Positions 39,701 through 48,599 of a stretch of 64,000 bases of DNA are shown here, one piece after another. The stretch comes from Burkholderia guangdongensis (GTDB lineage: Bacteria > Pseudomonadota > Gammaproteobacteria > Burkholderiales > Burkholderiaceae). A program made the position numbers and the translations under genes. The stretch covers positions 1-64,000 of the forward strand of contig NZ_JACBNX010000005.1 of the NCBI RefSeq assembly GCF_013403875.1, in the 5' to 3' direction. The notes below the pieces were generated by a model. The model had not been told where the DNA came from and made no database searches. It saw only the letters and a list, made by a program, of their open reading frames with translations. Each line of letters opens with the position of its first letter. The first letter of the stretch is position 1.

Positions 39701-41019
39701 GCCTCGTTCGCGAGCTCCGCGCGCGCGGGCGTCGCGCGCTCGAGCTCGATTCGATAGTTCGCGACCATCCCGCGCGGATCGATCCGCACGAGCGCGTTGC
39801 GCAGCCGCGCGGGCAGCGGCAGCGCGCGCACGAATTCGCCGAGGATGCCGAGATCGACGCGATCGCCGGCCACGCTGAACAGCTGCCCCTGGTCGGCGGC
39901 CGGCACGCGGTAGCGCGCGGTCAGCGTCGCGAGCGCGAGCGTGCGCGACAGCGGCGTGCCGTCCGGCAGCGGCGGCTGGCCGAGCTCCGCGTGCAGATGC
40001 GACAGATGCAGCGTGTAGTCGCGGCCGGGCTCCATCGTCATGTCCCAGCCGAACCCGGCGACTGGCACGTCGAGGCGCGGCTGCGCGGGCTGTACGCGCA
40101 GCGCGACGTCGCTGCCCTGCAGGTTGCCGCCCGCCGAGCGCAGCCGGCCGTCGTGGAACGTCGCCCAGATCGCGTTGTCGATGCGGCCCGCGTGCATCGT
40201 CAGCGGCATCGTCACATAGCGCGCGAGCGTCGGCAGGTCGACCGCGCCGGTTGACAGATACGCGTCGCCGGTCCAGTTCGCCGGTTTGCCGATCGGCTCG
40301 AGCGCCTTGCTCGTGAAGCGCGCGCGGAAATCGAGCGGGCCGAGCAGCAGCGTGCCGTTCGCGGGCGCCTGCAACGCGAGCTTGTGCACGCGGCCGTCGT
40401 TCAGCACCGCGAGCCGGATGCCGGCGAGCGCGAGCTCCGGCGCGTCGTGCTTCGCGTCGCGCCAGCGCAGCGTGCCGCCGCGCAGCACGATCGCTTCCTG
40501 CTTCAGCAGCCACGTGCTGAACGCGTCGTTGCCGCCGCGGCGCACCGTCGGCACCGCGACGCCGGCGATGTAGAGCGCGCCGTCCGCGGTGCGCTCGACG
40601 AGCAGGTCGGGCTGGTCGACGATCAGGCTCGACAGCGCGGGCGCGAGATGCAGCAGCGAACTCCACGACAGCGCGGCTCGCGCGTGCGGCACCGACAGCG
40701 CGAGCTTGCCGTCGTGGCCGCGGATCGTGAGCTGCGTGACCTCGACGCCCGGCTGCAGGCCGGACCAGTAAGGGGAAAGTTTGCCGATCGTCAGCTGCGC
40801 GTGAAGTTTCGCGGAGACGGCCTGCTCGATGCGCGGCCGGAATTCGTCGATGCGCGGCAGCAGCACGTAGCGCAGCCCGAGCAGCGTGCCGGCGGAGACG
40901 AAATACGCGCCGATCCCAACCGCCAGCGTCACCTTGAACACCCGGCGCAGGACGGGGTGATCGTGCTTGGGAGGTCCCGCTTCGGGTGCTGCGACGGCGG
41001 ATTCCTGACGGTCGGACAT
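36787..41019 (-). CDS. yhdP: YhdP family AsmA-like envelope protein
   Basis: The large 1410-residue protein has one N-terminal transmembrane helix (VFKVTLAVGIGAYFVSAGTLLGLRYVLLP, about residues 28-56) and a very long periplasmic part rich in beta strands, ending near VNPVLGLGVLAADVALSQTLQHAFARDYAITGSW. Such repeating beta-groove proteins (YhdP, TamB, YdbH) bridge the two membranes and carry phospholipids to the outer membrane. It is divergent from glnE. Long open frames on the opposite strand are composition artefacts. Confidence 0.9.
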   Translation of the reverse strand: MSDRQESAVAAPEAGPPKHDHPVLRRVFKVTLAVGIGAYFVSAGTLLGLRYVLLPRIDEFRPRIEQAVSAKLHAQLTIGKLSPYWSGLQPGVEVTQLTIRGHDGKLALSVPHARAALSWSSLLHLAPALSSLIVDQPDLLVERTADGALYIAGVAVPTVRRGGNDAFSTWLLKQEAIVLRGGTLRWRDAKHDAPELALAGIRLAVLNDGRVHKLALQAPANGTLLLGPLDFRARFTSKALEPIGKPANWTGDAYLSTGAVDLPTLARYVTMPLTMHAGRIDNAIWATFHDGRLRSAGGNLQGSDVALRVQPAQPRLDVPVAGFGWDMTMEPGRDYTLHLSHLHAELGQPPLPDGTPLSRTLALATLTARYRVPAADQGQLFSVAGDRVDLGILGEFVRALPLPARLRNALVRIDPRGMVANYRIELERATPARAELANEAQPHPIAPIVHYRFLADLQGISFAAQEPPPGLSPRGHPRAGVPGVENLWGHVDAKETGGAARFDTVNAAVTVPGVFDVPRLTFDRLQGSTSWVVTPAPGDKHARVDVQVPKLVAANPDAEVTVSASYSNPGHGRGSLDLRADFARAAVARIPRYLPTSLSDRLRAYLGHALQAGQVTKGASIVAHGPLATFPYSRNPDDGIFHIVAPFTGGQFEPTPYPPRTLANGTPNYWPALEGIAGTFEISQNKLRFDIDRGHYKGVAVTKVSGRVADLGHPLVSPLVIDGHARGPLADLIDYADHSTLGDLSRHVGEKVRATGPASLALKLTLPSHLTHKRPSIEGTLGFDGDTLAADGVPPLSALRGDVRFTQAGGSVQNLTARLLGGPVRASGSAQTHGGYAFNVDGRIGLDAARGAALGGLSLRGPAAALLKRVTGDAPYRLTVRGAKGSLPEIDAHSDLTGVALDFPAPFAKPAGAAMPFSFTLKPAPQASAGQRLENANLQFGPVTANYVLDATRGAALRAVRGAIGVNRMPDMPQDGVSGAVDIAALDADAWLAFARTLRTPGPAEASAPNATKLDAASFVPKRFALHVGALTLLKRNWENVIVGASHVDNLWQANIASNQVSGYLSWTPGGRNGAGALNARLAKLVIPEGTQHDLVGRAVDLSTPPDRPMPSIDLVVDQVVTRGHDIGRLEVDAHNFDDNGAPVWQLDKLELSNPAAKLTATANWRASRRALADGSDETSAPRRTVFDFKLDIGNAGDLLDRVGLPRTVEDGHGSVTGHVAWRGGPTKPDYPSLDGHVALDLEQGKILKVNPGAAKLLGVLSLQSLAQFLTFDFHSLVGKGLPFQKITGTSQIASGVARTNDFQMTTAPAKVTLNGMVDLRAKTQDLHAHVAPKVGAGTAAIAAAIVNPVLGLGVLAADVALSQTLQHAFARDYAITGSWTHPHVERVRGDQGKMNRDAGGSGAAGKPSP

Positions 41020-41196
41020 GCGGCGAAAAGACGGCGATATGGTAGTTTTGCGAACTGACGTTGAAATGTATCACACGGGTTCGTGCCGGCGGCCGTTGCG
41101 ACGGCGTTCGGCACGGGCTTCCCGGCGCGCGGCGCAGGGCGGGCGCGATCGTCGCGCGCTGCCCGCCGCGCAGATCTTTGCAAGGCCCGCCTTCCG

Positions 41197-43983
41197 ATGA
41201 CCGACGTTTCCGCACTGTCCTGCCCATCCTATTCCCACTACCTCGCGCGCGCGGTCGCCACGCGCGCGGCGCTCGCCGAGCGGATCGCCGCCTGGGCCGC
41301 CGCGCCGATCGCGCGCGCGCAGCTCGACGCGCGCCTGACCGAGCTGCTCGCGGGCCCGGCCGGCGCGCCGGCGCCGTCCGAGGACGTGCTCAAGCGCGCG
41401 CTGCGGCAACTGCGGATCGAGGCGTTCGGCGCGATCGCGGAGCGCGACCTGCGCGGGCTCGCCGATGTCGCCGAAGTCACCGGCGCGATGACCGATCTCG
41501 CCGAGGTGTCGATCCAGCGCTCGCTCGTGCTGCTGTCGGCCGAGCTCGAGGCGCTGTACGGCGAGCCGCGCGGCGCGGACGGCGAACGGCTCGCGCTCGG
41601 CGTCATCGGGATGGGCAAGCTCGGCGGGCGCGAGCTGAACGTGTCGTCCGACATCGACCTGATCTTCGTATACGAGGACGACGGCGAAACCGCCGGCGGC
41701 GCGCGCGCGGCGCTGTCCACGCAGGAATACTTCACGCGGCTCGGCCGGCGGCTGATCGGCGTGCTGTCCGAGGTGACCGCCGACGGCTACGTGTTCCGCG
41801 TCGACATGCGGCTGCGCCCGAACGGCGATTCGGGGCCGCTCGTGTGCAGCCTCGGGATGCTCGAGGAATATTTCTACGTGCAGGGCCGCGAATGGGAGCG
41901 CTACGCGTGGATCAAGGGCCGGATCGTGTCCGAGCACGACAGCGTCGCCGCGCGGCGCCTCGCGAAGCAGCTCGACGCGATCGTGAAGCCGTTCGTCTAC
42001 CGTCGCTATCTCGATTTCGGCGTGATCGGCGCGATTCGCTCGCTGCATCAGCAGATCCGGCAGGAGGCGCAGCGGCGCGCGTCGATGCGGCCCGACAAGG
42101 CCGACGACATCAAGCTCGGGCGCGGCGGCATCCGCGAGATCGAGTTCAGCGCGCAGGTGTTCCAGCTGATCCGCGGCGGGCAGGACGCGGGCTTTCGCGT
42201 GCGGCCGACGCTCGCGGTGCTGCGCCACGCGCAGGCGCGCGGGCTGATCGCGGCCGACGTGCGCGCGCGCCTCGCGGACGCGTACAACCTGCTGCGCAAG
42301 ATCGAGCACCGGCTGCAGTACCGCAACGATGCGCAGACGCATGCGATGCCCGTCGAGCCCGACGACCGCGCGGCGCTCGCGGCGTCGCTCGGCTTCGCCG
42401 ACTATGCGGCGCTGATGGCGACGCTCGACGGCCATCGCGCGTTCGTCGAGGCGCAGTTCGACCAGATCTTCGCGGACAAGGTGAACGGTGGCGGCCCGTG
42501 CGGCGCGTCCGAGGACGGCGCGGCCGCGTGGATCTGGAGCGGCGCGCTCGCGGACGACGGCGCCGACGACGTGCTGAACGCGCGCCTCGAGTCGCTCGGC
42601 TTCGGCGATCCGGAGGCGGTCGCGACGCGGCTGCGCGGGGTCTGGCGATCGTCGCGCTACACGAACCTGCCGGAGAAGAGCCGCCAGCGCTTCGACACCG
42701 TCGCGCAGCGCGCGCTCGAGGCGGCGCCGCGGATCGACGCCGCGCACCGCGACGACACGATCGTGCGCCTCTTCGACCTGCTCGAGACGATCGGCCGGCG
42801 CGGCGCGTACCTTGCGCTGCTGACCGAATATCCGGCCGCGCTCGACCGCGTGCTGTCGGTGCTCGGCGCGACGCGCTGGGGCGGCGACTACCTGATCCAC
42901 CATCCGCAATTGCTCGACGAGCTGCTCGACGACGAGGCGATCGCGAGCCCGTTCGACTGGGCCGCGTTCAAGGACGCGCTGCGCGCGAAGCTCGCGGCGG
43001 CCGACGGCCCCGAGCAGCAGCTCGACCTGCTGCGCCACGCGCAGCACGCGGAGGTGTTCCGGATCCTGCTGATCGACCTCGCCGGGCAACTGACGGTCGA
43101 GCACGTGAGCGACCGGCTGTCCGAACTCGCGGACGCGGTGCTCGACGTGACGATCGAGATCGTCTGGTCGCAGCTCGCGAAGCGCCACCGCGACGCGCCG
43201 CGCTTCGCGGTGATCGCATACGGCAAGCTCGGCGGCAAGGAGCTCGGCTACGCGTCGGATCTCGACCTGATCTTCCTGTACGACGACCCGGACGAGCGCG
43301 CGGCGGACGTGTACACGACGTTCACGCGGCGCCTGATCACGTGGCTGACGACCGCGACCGGCGCGGGCACGCTGTTCGACATCGATCTGCGGCTGCGGCC
43401 GAACGGCGAGGCGGGGCTGCTCGTCACCGATCTCGACGCGTTCCGCCGCTACCAGCTACGCGAGGGCGACGCGGCGAACACCGCGTGGGTGTGGGAGCAC
43501 CAGGCGCTGACGCGTGCGCGCTACAGCGCGGGCGACGCAGCGATCGGCGCCGCGTTCGAGGCGATCCGCACGCAGGTGCTGACGATGCCGCGCGAGGCCG
43601 ACGCGCTCGCGAAGGAGATCGTCGACATGCGCGACAAGGTGTTCGCCGGCCATCCGAACCACGGCGACCTGTTCGACCTGAAGCACGATCGCGGCGGGAT
43701 GGTCGACATCGAGTTCATCGTCCAGTACTGGGTGCTGCTGCACGCGTCGCACGATCCGGAGCTGATCCGCAACACCGGCAACATCGCGCTGTTGCGCGAG
43801 GTCGCGCGCTTCGGGCTGATGAGCGAGGACGAGGCGGAGCGGGTCGGCGCCGCGTACCGGACCTATCGCCGGATGCAGCACAAGCTGCGGCTCGACGGGA
43901 TGGAGAAGGCGCGCGTCGATCCGGCGGCCGTCGCCGACGAGCGCGCGGTCGTCGGCGCGCTGTGGAAGCGGGTGTTCGGCTGA
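41197..43983 (+). CDS. glnE: Bifunctional glutamine synthetase adenylyltransferase/deadenylase (GlnE)
   Basis: The 928-residue enzyme has two nucleotidyltransferase domains. The N-terminal deadenylase carries GMGKLGGRELNVSSDIDLIF near residue 138. The C-terminal adenylylase carries AYGKLGGKELGYASDLDLIF near 671. Each has the catalytic GG...S-DxD pattern, and helical GlnD-type domains lie between and after (RGGIREIEFSAQVFQLIRGG; RGGMVDIEFIVQYWVLLHA). It turns glutamine synthetase off or on by adding or removing AMP. The start at 41197 is chosen by the conserved N-terminus. Confidence 0.96.
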   Translation: MTDVSALSCPSYSHYLARAVATRAALAERIAAWAAAPIARAQLDARLTELLAGPAGAPAPSEDVLKRALRQLRIEAFGAIAERDLRGLADVAEVTGAMTDLAEVSIQRSLVLLSAELEALYGEPRGADGERLALGVIGMGKLGGRELNVSSDIDLIFVYEDDGETAGGARAALSTQEYFTRLGRRLIGVLSEVTADGYVFRVDMRLRPNGDSGPLVCSLGMLEEYFYVQGREWERYAWIKGRIVSEHDSVAARRLAKQLDAIVKPFVYRRYLDFGVIGAIRSLHQQIRQEAQRRASMRPDKADDIKLGRGGIREIEFSAQVFQLIRGGQDAGFRVRPTLAVLRHAQARGLIAADVRARLADAYNLLRKIEHRLQYRNDAQTHAMPVEPDDRAALAASLGFADYAALMATLDGHRAFVEAQFDQIFADKVNGGGPCGASEDGAAAWIWSGALADDGADDVLNARLESLGFGDPEAVATRLRGVWRSSRYTNLPEKSRQRFDTVAQRALEAAPRIDAAHRDDTIVRLFDLLETIGRRGAYLALLTEYPAALDRVLSVLGATRWGGDYLIHHPQLLDELLDDEAIASPFDWAAFKDALRAKLAAADGPEQQLDLLRHAQHAEVFRILLIDLAGQLTVEHVSDRLSELADAVLDVTIEIVWSQLAKRHRDAPRFAVIAYGKLGGKELGYASDLDLIFLYDDPDERAADVYTTFTRRLITWLTTATGAGTLFDIDLRLRPNGEAGLLVTDLDAFRRYQLREGDAANTAWVWEHQALTRARYSAGDAAIGAAFEAIRTQVLTMPREADALAKEIVDMRDKVFAGHPNHGDLFDLKHDRGGMVDIEFIVQYWVLLHASHDPELIRNTGNIALLREVARFGLMSEDEAERVGAAYRTYRRMQHKLRLDGMEKARVDPAAVADERAVVGALWKRVFG

Positions 43984-44030
43984 CGCGGCGGCGGGGCGGC
44001 GCGCGGCGGTCGACGCGGCAGGATGGTAGA

Positions 44031-44058
44031 GCGGCGGGGCGGCAGGGCGGCGGGGTGG
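44031..44058 (+). other. G-rich tract between glnE and the permease gene
   Basis: The 28-base stretch on the plus strand has repeated runs of two to four G (GCGGCGGGG, GGCAGGG, GGCGGGGTGG) and could form a two-tetrad G-quadruplex. It lies in the 109-bp space between two convergent genes, with no ordinary terminator seen there. Confidence 0.4.
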
Positions 44059-44092
44059 CCCGGAGGCGCGCGCCCGCCGCGCGGTATCCGCG

Positions 44093-45436
44093 TTACACCT
44101 GAAGCTGCGCGTTGCGGCGCAGCACCTGGGTCAGCACGACGTAATAGACGACGCCGACCGCGAGCCAGATCAGCCCGAGCATCCACGTCGCGCGGCCCAT
44201 CGAATAGAGCACGTACGCGAGGATCGCGAAGCCGGCGACCGGGAACAGCAGATGCTGCACGTACTGCGTCGACTTCTTGCGGACGATGAAGTGGTTGACG
44301 ACGGACGCGTGCAGCATCAGGAAGCCGGTCAGCGCGCCGAAATTCACGAATGACGTGATCTGGTCGAGGCGGTCGATGAACACGGTCGACACGACGAGCG
44401 ACACGACGCCGACCAGCACGATGCTGACGTACGGCACCCGCGACTTGCCGGACACGCGCGCGAGCACCGCCGGCAGCTTGCGGTCGCGCGCCATCGAATA
44501 GAGGATCCGCGCGATCGACGCGGTCGACACGAGCGAGTTCGCGATCCCCCATGCGATCGCGGTCGACCACGACGTCAGCAGGTTCAGCCAGTGCCCGCCC
44601 GCGCGTTCGGCGGTTTCATAGAACGCGGTGTCGAGCGATGCGAACTTCATCCCGTGCGCGAGATCGGCGGCGATCCACGTCTGCAGGATGAACAGGCCGC
44701 CGACGAGCAGCAGCGACACGAGCGTCGCGCGGCCGACGACCTGGCGATCGTCGTCGCTGACTTCCTCGGACATCGTCGAGATCGCGTCGAAGCCGAGGAA
44801 CGACAGCGCGGCGACCGACACGGCCGAGAAGATCACGCCGACGTTGAACTTCGACGGCTGGAACAGCGGGTCGAGCGTCAGATGCCCGGCGCCGATGCCG
44901 CGCACGTACAGCGCGTAGAGGCCGACCGCGCAGAAGATCGCGAGCACGACGAGCTGCGCGTACAGCATCAGCCGGCTGGCTTTCGCGGTGATCTCGACGC
45001 CGCACAGATTGACGCCGGCGCCGCACGCGGCGAACCCGACGACCCACAGCCACTTCGGCACGGCCGGGAACAGCGGCGCGAGCGCGGCGGCGCTCGCGAT
45101 GTACAGCAGCGACGGAATCAGGATGTAGTCGAGCAGGATCAGCCAGCCGGACAGAAACCCGGCCGCCTCGCCGATGCCGCGCTGCGCGTACGTGTAGACG
45201 GAGCCCGCGAGCGGGAAGTCGGCCGACATCGCCTTGTAGCTCATCGCGGTGAAGAACATCGCGACGACGCCGATCGCATAGGCCAGCGCGACCATGCCGT
45301 TCGCGGCGTCGGACACGTAGCCGTAGATGCCGAACGGCGCGATCGGAATCATCCAGACCAGCCCGTAGACGACCAGATCCTTGAACCGCAGCGCGCGCTT
45401 GAGTTCCTGCGTGTAGCCAAACTCCTCGATGGACAT
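44093..45436 (-). CDS. APC-family amino acid/polyamine permease
   Basis: The 447-residue protein has about twelve hydrophobic helices. The first region (LVVYGLVWMIPIAPFGIYGY) and DFPLAGSVYTYAQRGIGEAAGF match APC transporters. The overall pattern is close to putrescine importers of the PuuP type, but the substrate is not certain. The start at 45436 (MSIEEFGYTQELKRAL) follows GGAG. Earlier ATGs in the frame lie in AT-rich promoter sequence and are rejected. Confidence 0.88.
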   Translation of the reverse strand: MSIEEFGYTQELKRALRFKDLVVYGLVWMIPIAPFGIYGYVSDAANGMVALAYAIGVVAMFFTAMSYKAMSADFPLAGSVYTYAQRGIGEAAGFLSGWLILLDYILIPSLLYIASAAALAPLFPAVPKWLWVVGFAACGAGVNLCGVEITAKASRLMLYAQLVVLAIFCAVGLYALYVRGIGAGHLTLDPLFQPSKFNVGVIFSAVSVAALSFLGFDAISTMSEEVSDDDRQVVGRATLVSLLLVGGLFILQTWIAADLAHGMKFASLDTAFYETAERAGGHWLNLLTSWSTAIAWGIANSLVSTASIARILYSMARDRKLPAVLARVSGKSRVPYVSIVLVGVVSLVVSTVFIDRLDQITSFVNFGALTGFLMLHASVVNHFIVRKKSTQYVQHLLFPVAGFAILAYVLYSMGRATWMLGLIWLAVGVVYYVVLTQVLRRNAQLQV

Positions 45437-45847
45437 TCCGTTTCTCCGGGGGGCGATGTCGCGGAGCATCGTAAGTGAATGGTGTGAAAATTTCAATGAT
45501 GCGGTTTTTTTTGATAATGAAATGGGATGTTCATTTTGCGGAACGGAGAGGGTGGTCATCACGTCGGGGAGGGGTGTCGACGAGCGCGCGGCTGGTGCAG
45601 TGCGGTGGGAGGTAGTGTTGGGTTGGCGGTCTGCCGAGTCAGCAGGATTGGCGTGTTTATGCAATGTGAATCGCGCTTGATATTAGGGATTGTCACTTCG
45701 ATTGTTAAACCGCGTTTGCAATTCCTGAATGTCGCCCGGTTGACGCTGCATGGTCACAAAAACTAGAATCGGTCGGTTATGCAATGGGGGGCTGAATCCG
45801 TTGAGAGTGCGGTGTCGGCCTGCAATGCCCAAGAATATGGAAAACGC
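45437..45847. other. Gene-free AT-richer spacer with candidate operators
   Basis: No gene is supported in these 411 bases between the divergent permease and vgrG genes. Two small dyads near the permease start may be operators: TGAAAATTTCA (45485-45495) and GTTC-N8-GAAC (45529-45544). The right part, from about 45650, is visibly AT-richer and marks the left edge of the T6SS island. It probably holds the vgrG promoter. Confidence 0.5.
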
Positions 45848-48400
45848 ATGAACCCGACCGAACTGGCCCGGATGATCCGTGGCGGCCTTATTCAGCAGGA
45901 CCGCCTAATCAAGACCGATATCCCATTATTACCGGATAATGCGCTCGTGCCGCGTCGAGCGGTAACTTATTCCGAATTGGGCCGTGATTTCAGTGTCATG
46001 CTCGATATGGTGTCCACTGAGGGCGACATCGAACTCAAGACGCTGATCGCCCAGCCGATGACGCTGTGGATTCAGCAGGCGGATAAGTCCTACCATCCGG
46101 TCAATGGCTATATTCATACCGCTCGCCGGCTCGGTGGGGACGGCAGTTTCAGCAGTTACCAACTGACATTCGCTTCATGGTTGAATTTCCTCAAGTTTCG
46201 CAGCGATATGCGGTACTGGCAGGACAAAAGTGTCGACGCGATCATCACGGATGTATTCAACATGCATCCACAGGCCAGAGGCCAGTTCCAATTTGCTTTG
46301 CGCAAGCCGCTGCCCCAGCGCTCGTACTGCCGCCAGAGTGAAACCGACTGGAATTTTGTCCATCGGCTGATGGAGGAGGAAGGCCTGTACGGCTTCTGGC
46401 GTCAGGGTAAGGACGGCAAGTCGCATACGCTGGTCGTGACCGACGATATCTATGCGCTCGATGAGATGTCGCCCAATCAGGTCATGTTCTACCGGTCCGG
46501 CACGGGCAGCGAAACGGATGCATTCACGCAGTGGTCGGGTTCGCGGACCTTGCAAAGCACGTTGCATACGACGCGCACGTTCGACTACAAGGCGCCGGCG
46601 TCGGTTTTCAATCCCAAAGGCACATCGCTGCCGACGATGCCCGGCCAGGGGGATTTGCCGGAGCAGACTGAAGTCTACGAATACACCGGTGCCTACACAT
46701 ACCTGGAAACGGATCGCGGCGAGCAGCTTTCGAAGATTCATCTGGAAGAGTGGGAGTCGCGGGCCAAGCGGTTTTTCGCGGCGGGCGGCGTTCGGGGTAT
46801 CGACGCGGGTCTGCGCTTCGAACTGACCGGTCATCCGGAGCATGATCTCGATCCGGTCGGCCAGCGGGAATTCGCGGCGATCAAGGTGCGGCGGTACATC
46901 GAGAACAACCTGCCGCTATCTGACCACGAAGCGAGCTTTCCTCACAGCCTGCAGAACGATTTGGCGCTGGCGAAAGCCGGGCACACGGGTGACGCCGTCA
47001 TTCATGAGGACGGTTCGGCGGGTTTTTATCTGGTCGAGATCGAGGCGCAGCGGAAGACGGTTCCATACCGTAGTCCGTTCGAGCACAAAAAGCCGGTGAT
47101 GCACCTGGAGACGGCCATCGTTGTCGGGCCGCAAGGCGAAGAGGTTTATACGGACGAACTGAACCGGGTCAAGGTGATGTTCATCTGGGACCGGCAGAAC
47201 CCGGGAGATGCGGGCGCGTCGTGCTGGGTGCGAGTCGCGCAGTCGGATACGGGTGGAGGCTACGGGAGCGTTCACGTTCCACGGGTCGGCGAAGAAGTCC
47301 TGATCGGTTACGTGGGTGGCGACTGTGACCGGCCCATCGTTCTGCATCGCGTCTACAACGGGGATGTCCAGCCGCAATGGCACAGCAACGGCATCCTGTC
47401 GGGGTACCGGTCGAAGGAGTATTCAGGGGCCGGTTATAACGAAATGGTCCTCGACGATGCGACCGCCCAAAATCGCGCCAAATTGTTCAGCAGTACAGGG
47501 AACAGTCTGCTTCATCTGGGGTACCTGATCGACCAGAGCGGCAACACACGTGGTGCATATCTTGGCTCAGGATTTGACCTGAAGACGGATTCGTACGGTG
47601 CTGTGCGTGCCGCACAGGGACTGTACGTCACGACGCATCCGAAGCAGGCGAGCAGCCAGCAACTCGACGTGCGCGAGGCGCAACAGCAGCTTGTCAATGC
47701 TGAGAGCGTGGTTGAGGCGATGTCGCAGGCGAGTCACGCACATCAGGCGGAGAGCCTCGAGGAAGGCCACGATGCGCTGAAAACGTTCACCGATGCGACG
47801 CAGCACCGCGTTCAAGGCTCGCAGTCAGGCGGCAGGACGGCGGGAGGTGGCATGGGCAGTGCGAACGCATTTCAGGCGCCGGTTATGTTGCTGGCGAGTC
47901 CGTCCGGCGTTGCGCTGTCGACGCAGCAGTCGGTGCATGTGTCGAGCGATCAGCAGACCAATTTCGTCAGCGGGCAGAGCACGCACATCGCGAGCGGCAA
48001 GTCGCTCGTTGCCAGCGTGGCGGAGAGGATCAGCCTGTTCGTGCAGAACGCGGGGATGAAACTGTTTGCGGCGAAGGGCAAGGTTGAGATTCAGGCGCAC
48101 TCGGACAATATCGAGTTGACTGCGCAGAAGACGGTGAAGGTTCTGTCGGCGACAGAGAATATCGAAGCGGTCGCGAAACAGGAAATCTTGCTGACTTCGG
48201 GCGGTGCCTATATCCGCATCAAGGATGGCAACATCGAGATTCACGCGCCGGGGAAGATCGACATCAAGGGAGCGCAGCATTCATTCGCTGGCCCGGCAAG
48301 CTTGCCTTATCCGTTGCCTGGATTGCCGCAATCCATTTGCGTCGAGTGCCTGTTGAAACGTGCCGCAGCCCGCTCTGCGCTCATCACGAAGGGGGTCTGA
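45848..48400 (+). CDS. vgrG: Type VI secretion spike protein VgrG
   Basis: The protein is 850 residues from MNPTELARMIRGGLIQQD; an ATG 69 bases upstream (45779) is possible. The N-terminal gp27-like base domain contains SYCRQSETDWNFVHRLMEEEGLYGFW. The gp5-like OB domain follows, with DELNRVKVMFIWDR, WVRVAQSDTGGGYGSVHVPRVGEEVLIGY and GDCDRPIVLHRVYNG. A DUF2345-type C-terminal beta-helix follows. It tips the T6SS tube and carries effectors. No separate catalytic domain is seen at the C-terminus, which ends in AAARSALITKGV. Downstream genes form its cargo module; core T6SS genes are not in the window. Confidence 0.94.
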   Translation: MNPTELARMIRGGLIQQDRLIKTDIPLLPDNALVPRRAVTYSELGRDFSVMLDMVSTEGDIELKTLIAQPMTLWIQQADKSYHPVNGYIHTARRLGGDGSFSSYQLTFASWLNFLKFRSDMRYWQDKSVDAIITDVFNMHPQARGQFQFALRKPLPQRSYCRQSETDWNFVHRLMEEEGLYGFWRQGKDGKSHTLVVTDDIYALDEMSPNQVMFYRSGTGSETDAFTQWSGSRTLQSTLHTTRTFDYKAPASVFNPKGTSLPTMPGQGDLPEQTEVYEYTGAYTYLETDRGEQLSKIHLEEWESRAKRFFAAGGVRGIDAGLRFELTGHPEHDLDPVGQREFAAIKVRRYIENNLPLSDHEASFPHSLQNDLALAKAGHTGDAVIHEDGSAGFYLVEIEAQRKTVPYRSPFEHKKPVMHLETAIVVGPQGEEVYTDELNRVKVMFIWDRQNPGDAGASCWVRVAQSDTGGGYGSVHVPRVGEEVLIGYVGGDCDRPIVLHRVYNGDVQPQWHSNGILSGYRSKEYSGAGYNEMVLDDATAQNRAKLFSSTGNSLLHLGYLIDQSGNTRGAYLGSGFDLKTDSYGAVRAAQGLYVTTHPKQASSQQLDVREAQQQLVNAESVVEAMSQASHAHQAESLEEGHDALKTFTDATQHRVQGSQSGGRTAGGGMGSANAFQAPVMLLASPSGVALSTQQSVHVSSDQQTNFVSGQSTHIASGKSLVASVAERISLFVQNAGMKLFAAKGKVEIQAHSDNIELTAQKTVKVLSATENIEAVAKQEILLTSGGAYIRIKDGNIEIHAPGKIDIKGAQHSFAGPASLPYPLPGLPQSICVECLLKRAAARSALITKGV

Positions 48401-48401
48401 C

Positions 48402-48599
48402 GTGCCTTTTGTACCAACGGTCCCCGATGAAGGGTTTGCGTCAAGCGCGTATGTCCACATGGTTGTGAGCCAACTACAGGAGAAGATGCGAGCACAAGAG
48501 AAAGCCGCAATCGGCCTGTGCGGAGTGCCTGCGGCAGCGAGCAGCCACGCGGGCGGCTTTCGTGAACAAGAAAGGACCCTGACGAGATGGAAGCCGTAA
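48402..48599 (+). CDS. Small 65-residue protein following vgrG
   Basis: The GTG-started frame, one base after the vgrG stop, has a strong GAAGGGGG ribosome-binding site and overlaps the DUF4123 gene start by 13 bases. The product (FVPTVPDEGFASSAYVHMVV then SQLQEKMRAQEKAAIGLCG) has a helical middle and no signal peptide. Tight packing on both sides suggests translation coupled with vgrG and the adaptor. No family was recognised. It may be a small chaperone or a linker ORF; the alternative is a non-functional frame. Confidence 0.6.
   Translation: MPFVPTVPDEGFASSAYVHMVVSQLQEKMRAQEKAAIGLCGVPAAASSHAGGFREQERTLTRWKP

Noticed and set aside
36839..41227. 1462-codon minus-strand frame overlapping yhdP in another frame
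   Set aside because: Arg/Ala-dominated translation; yhdP in the alternate frame has the family motifs and transmembrane helix.
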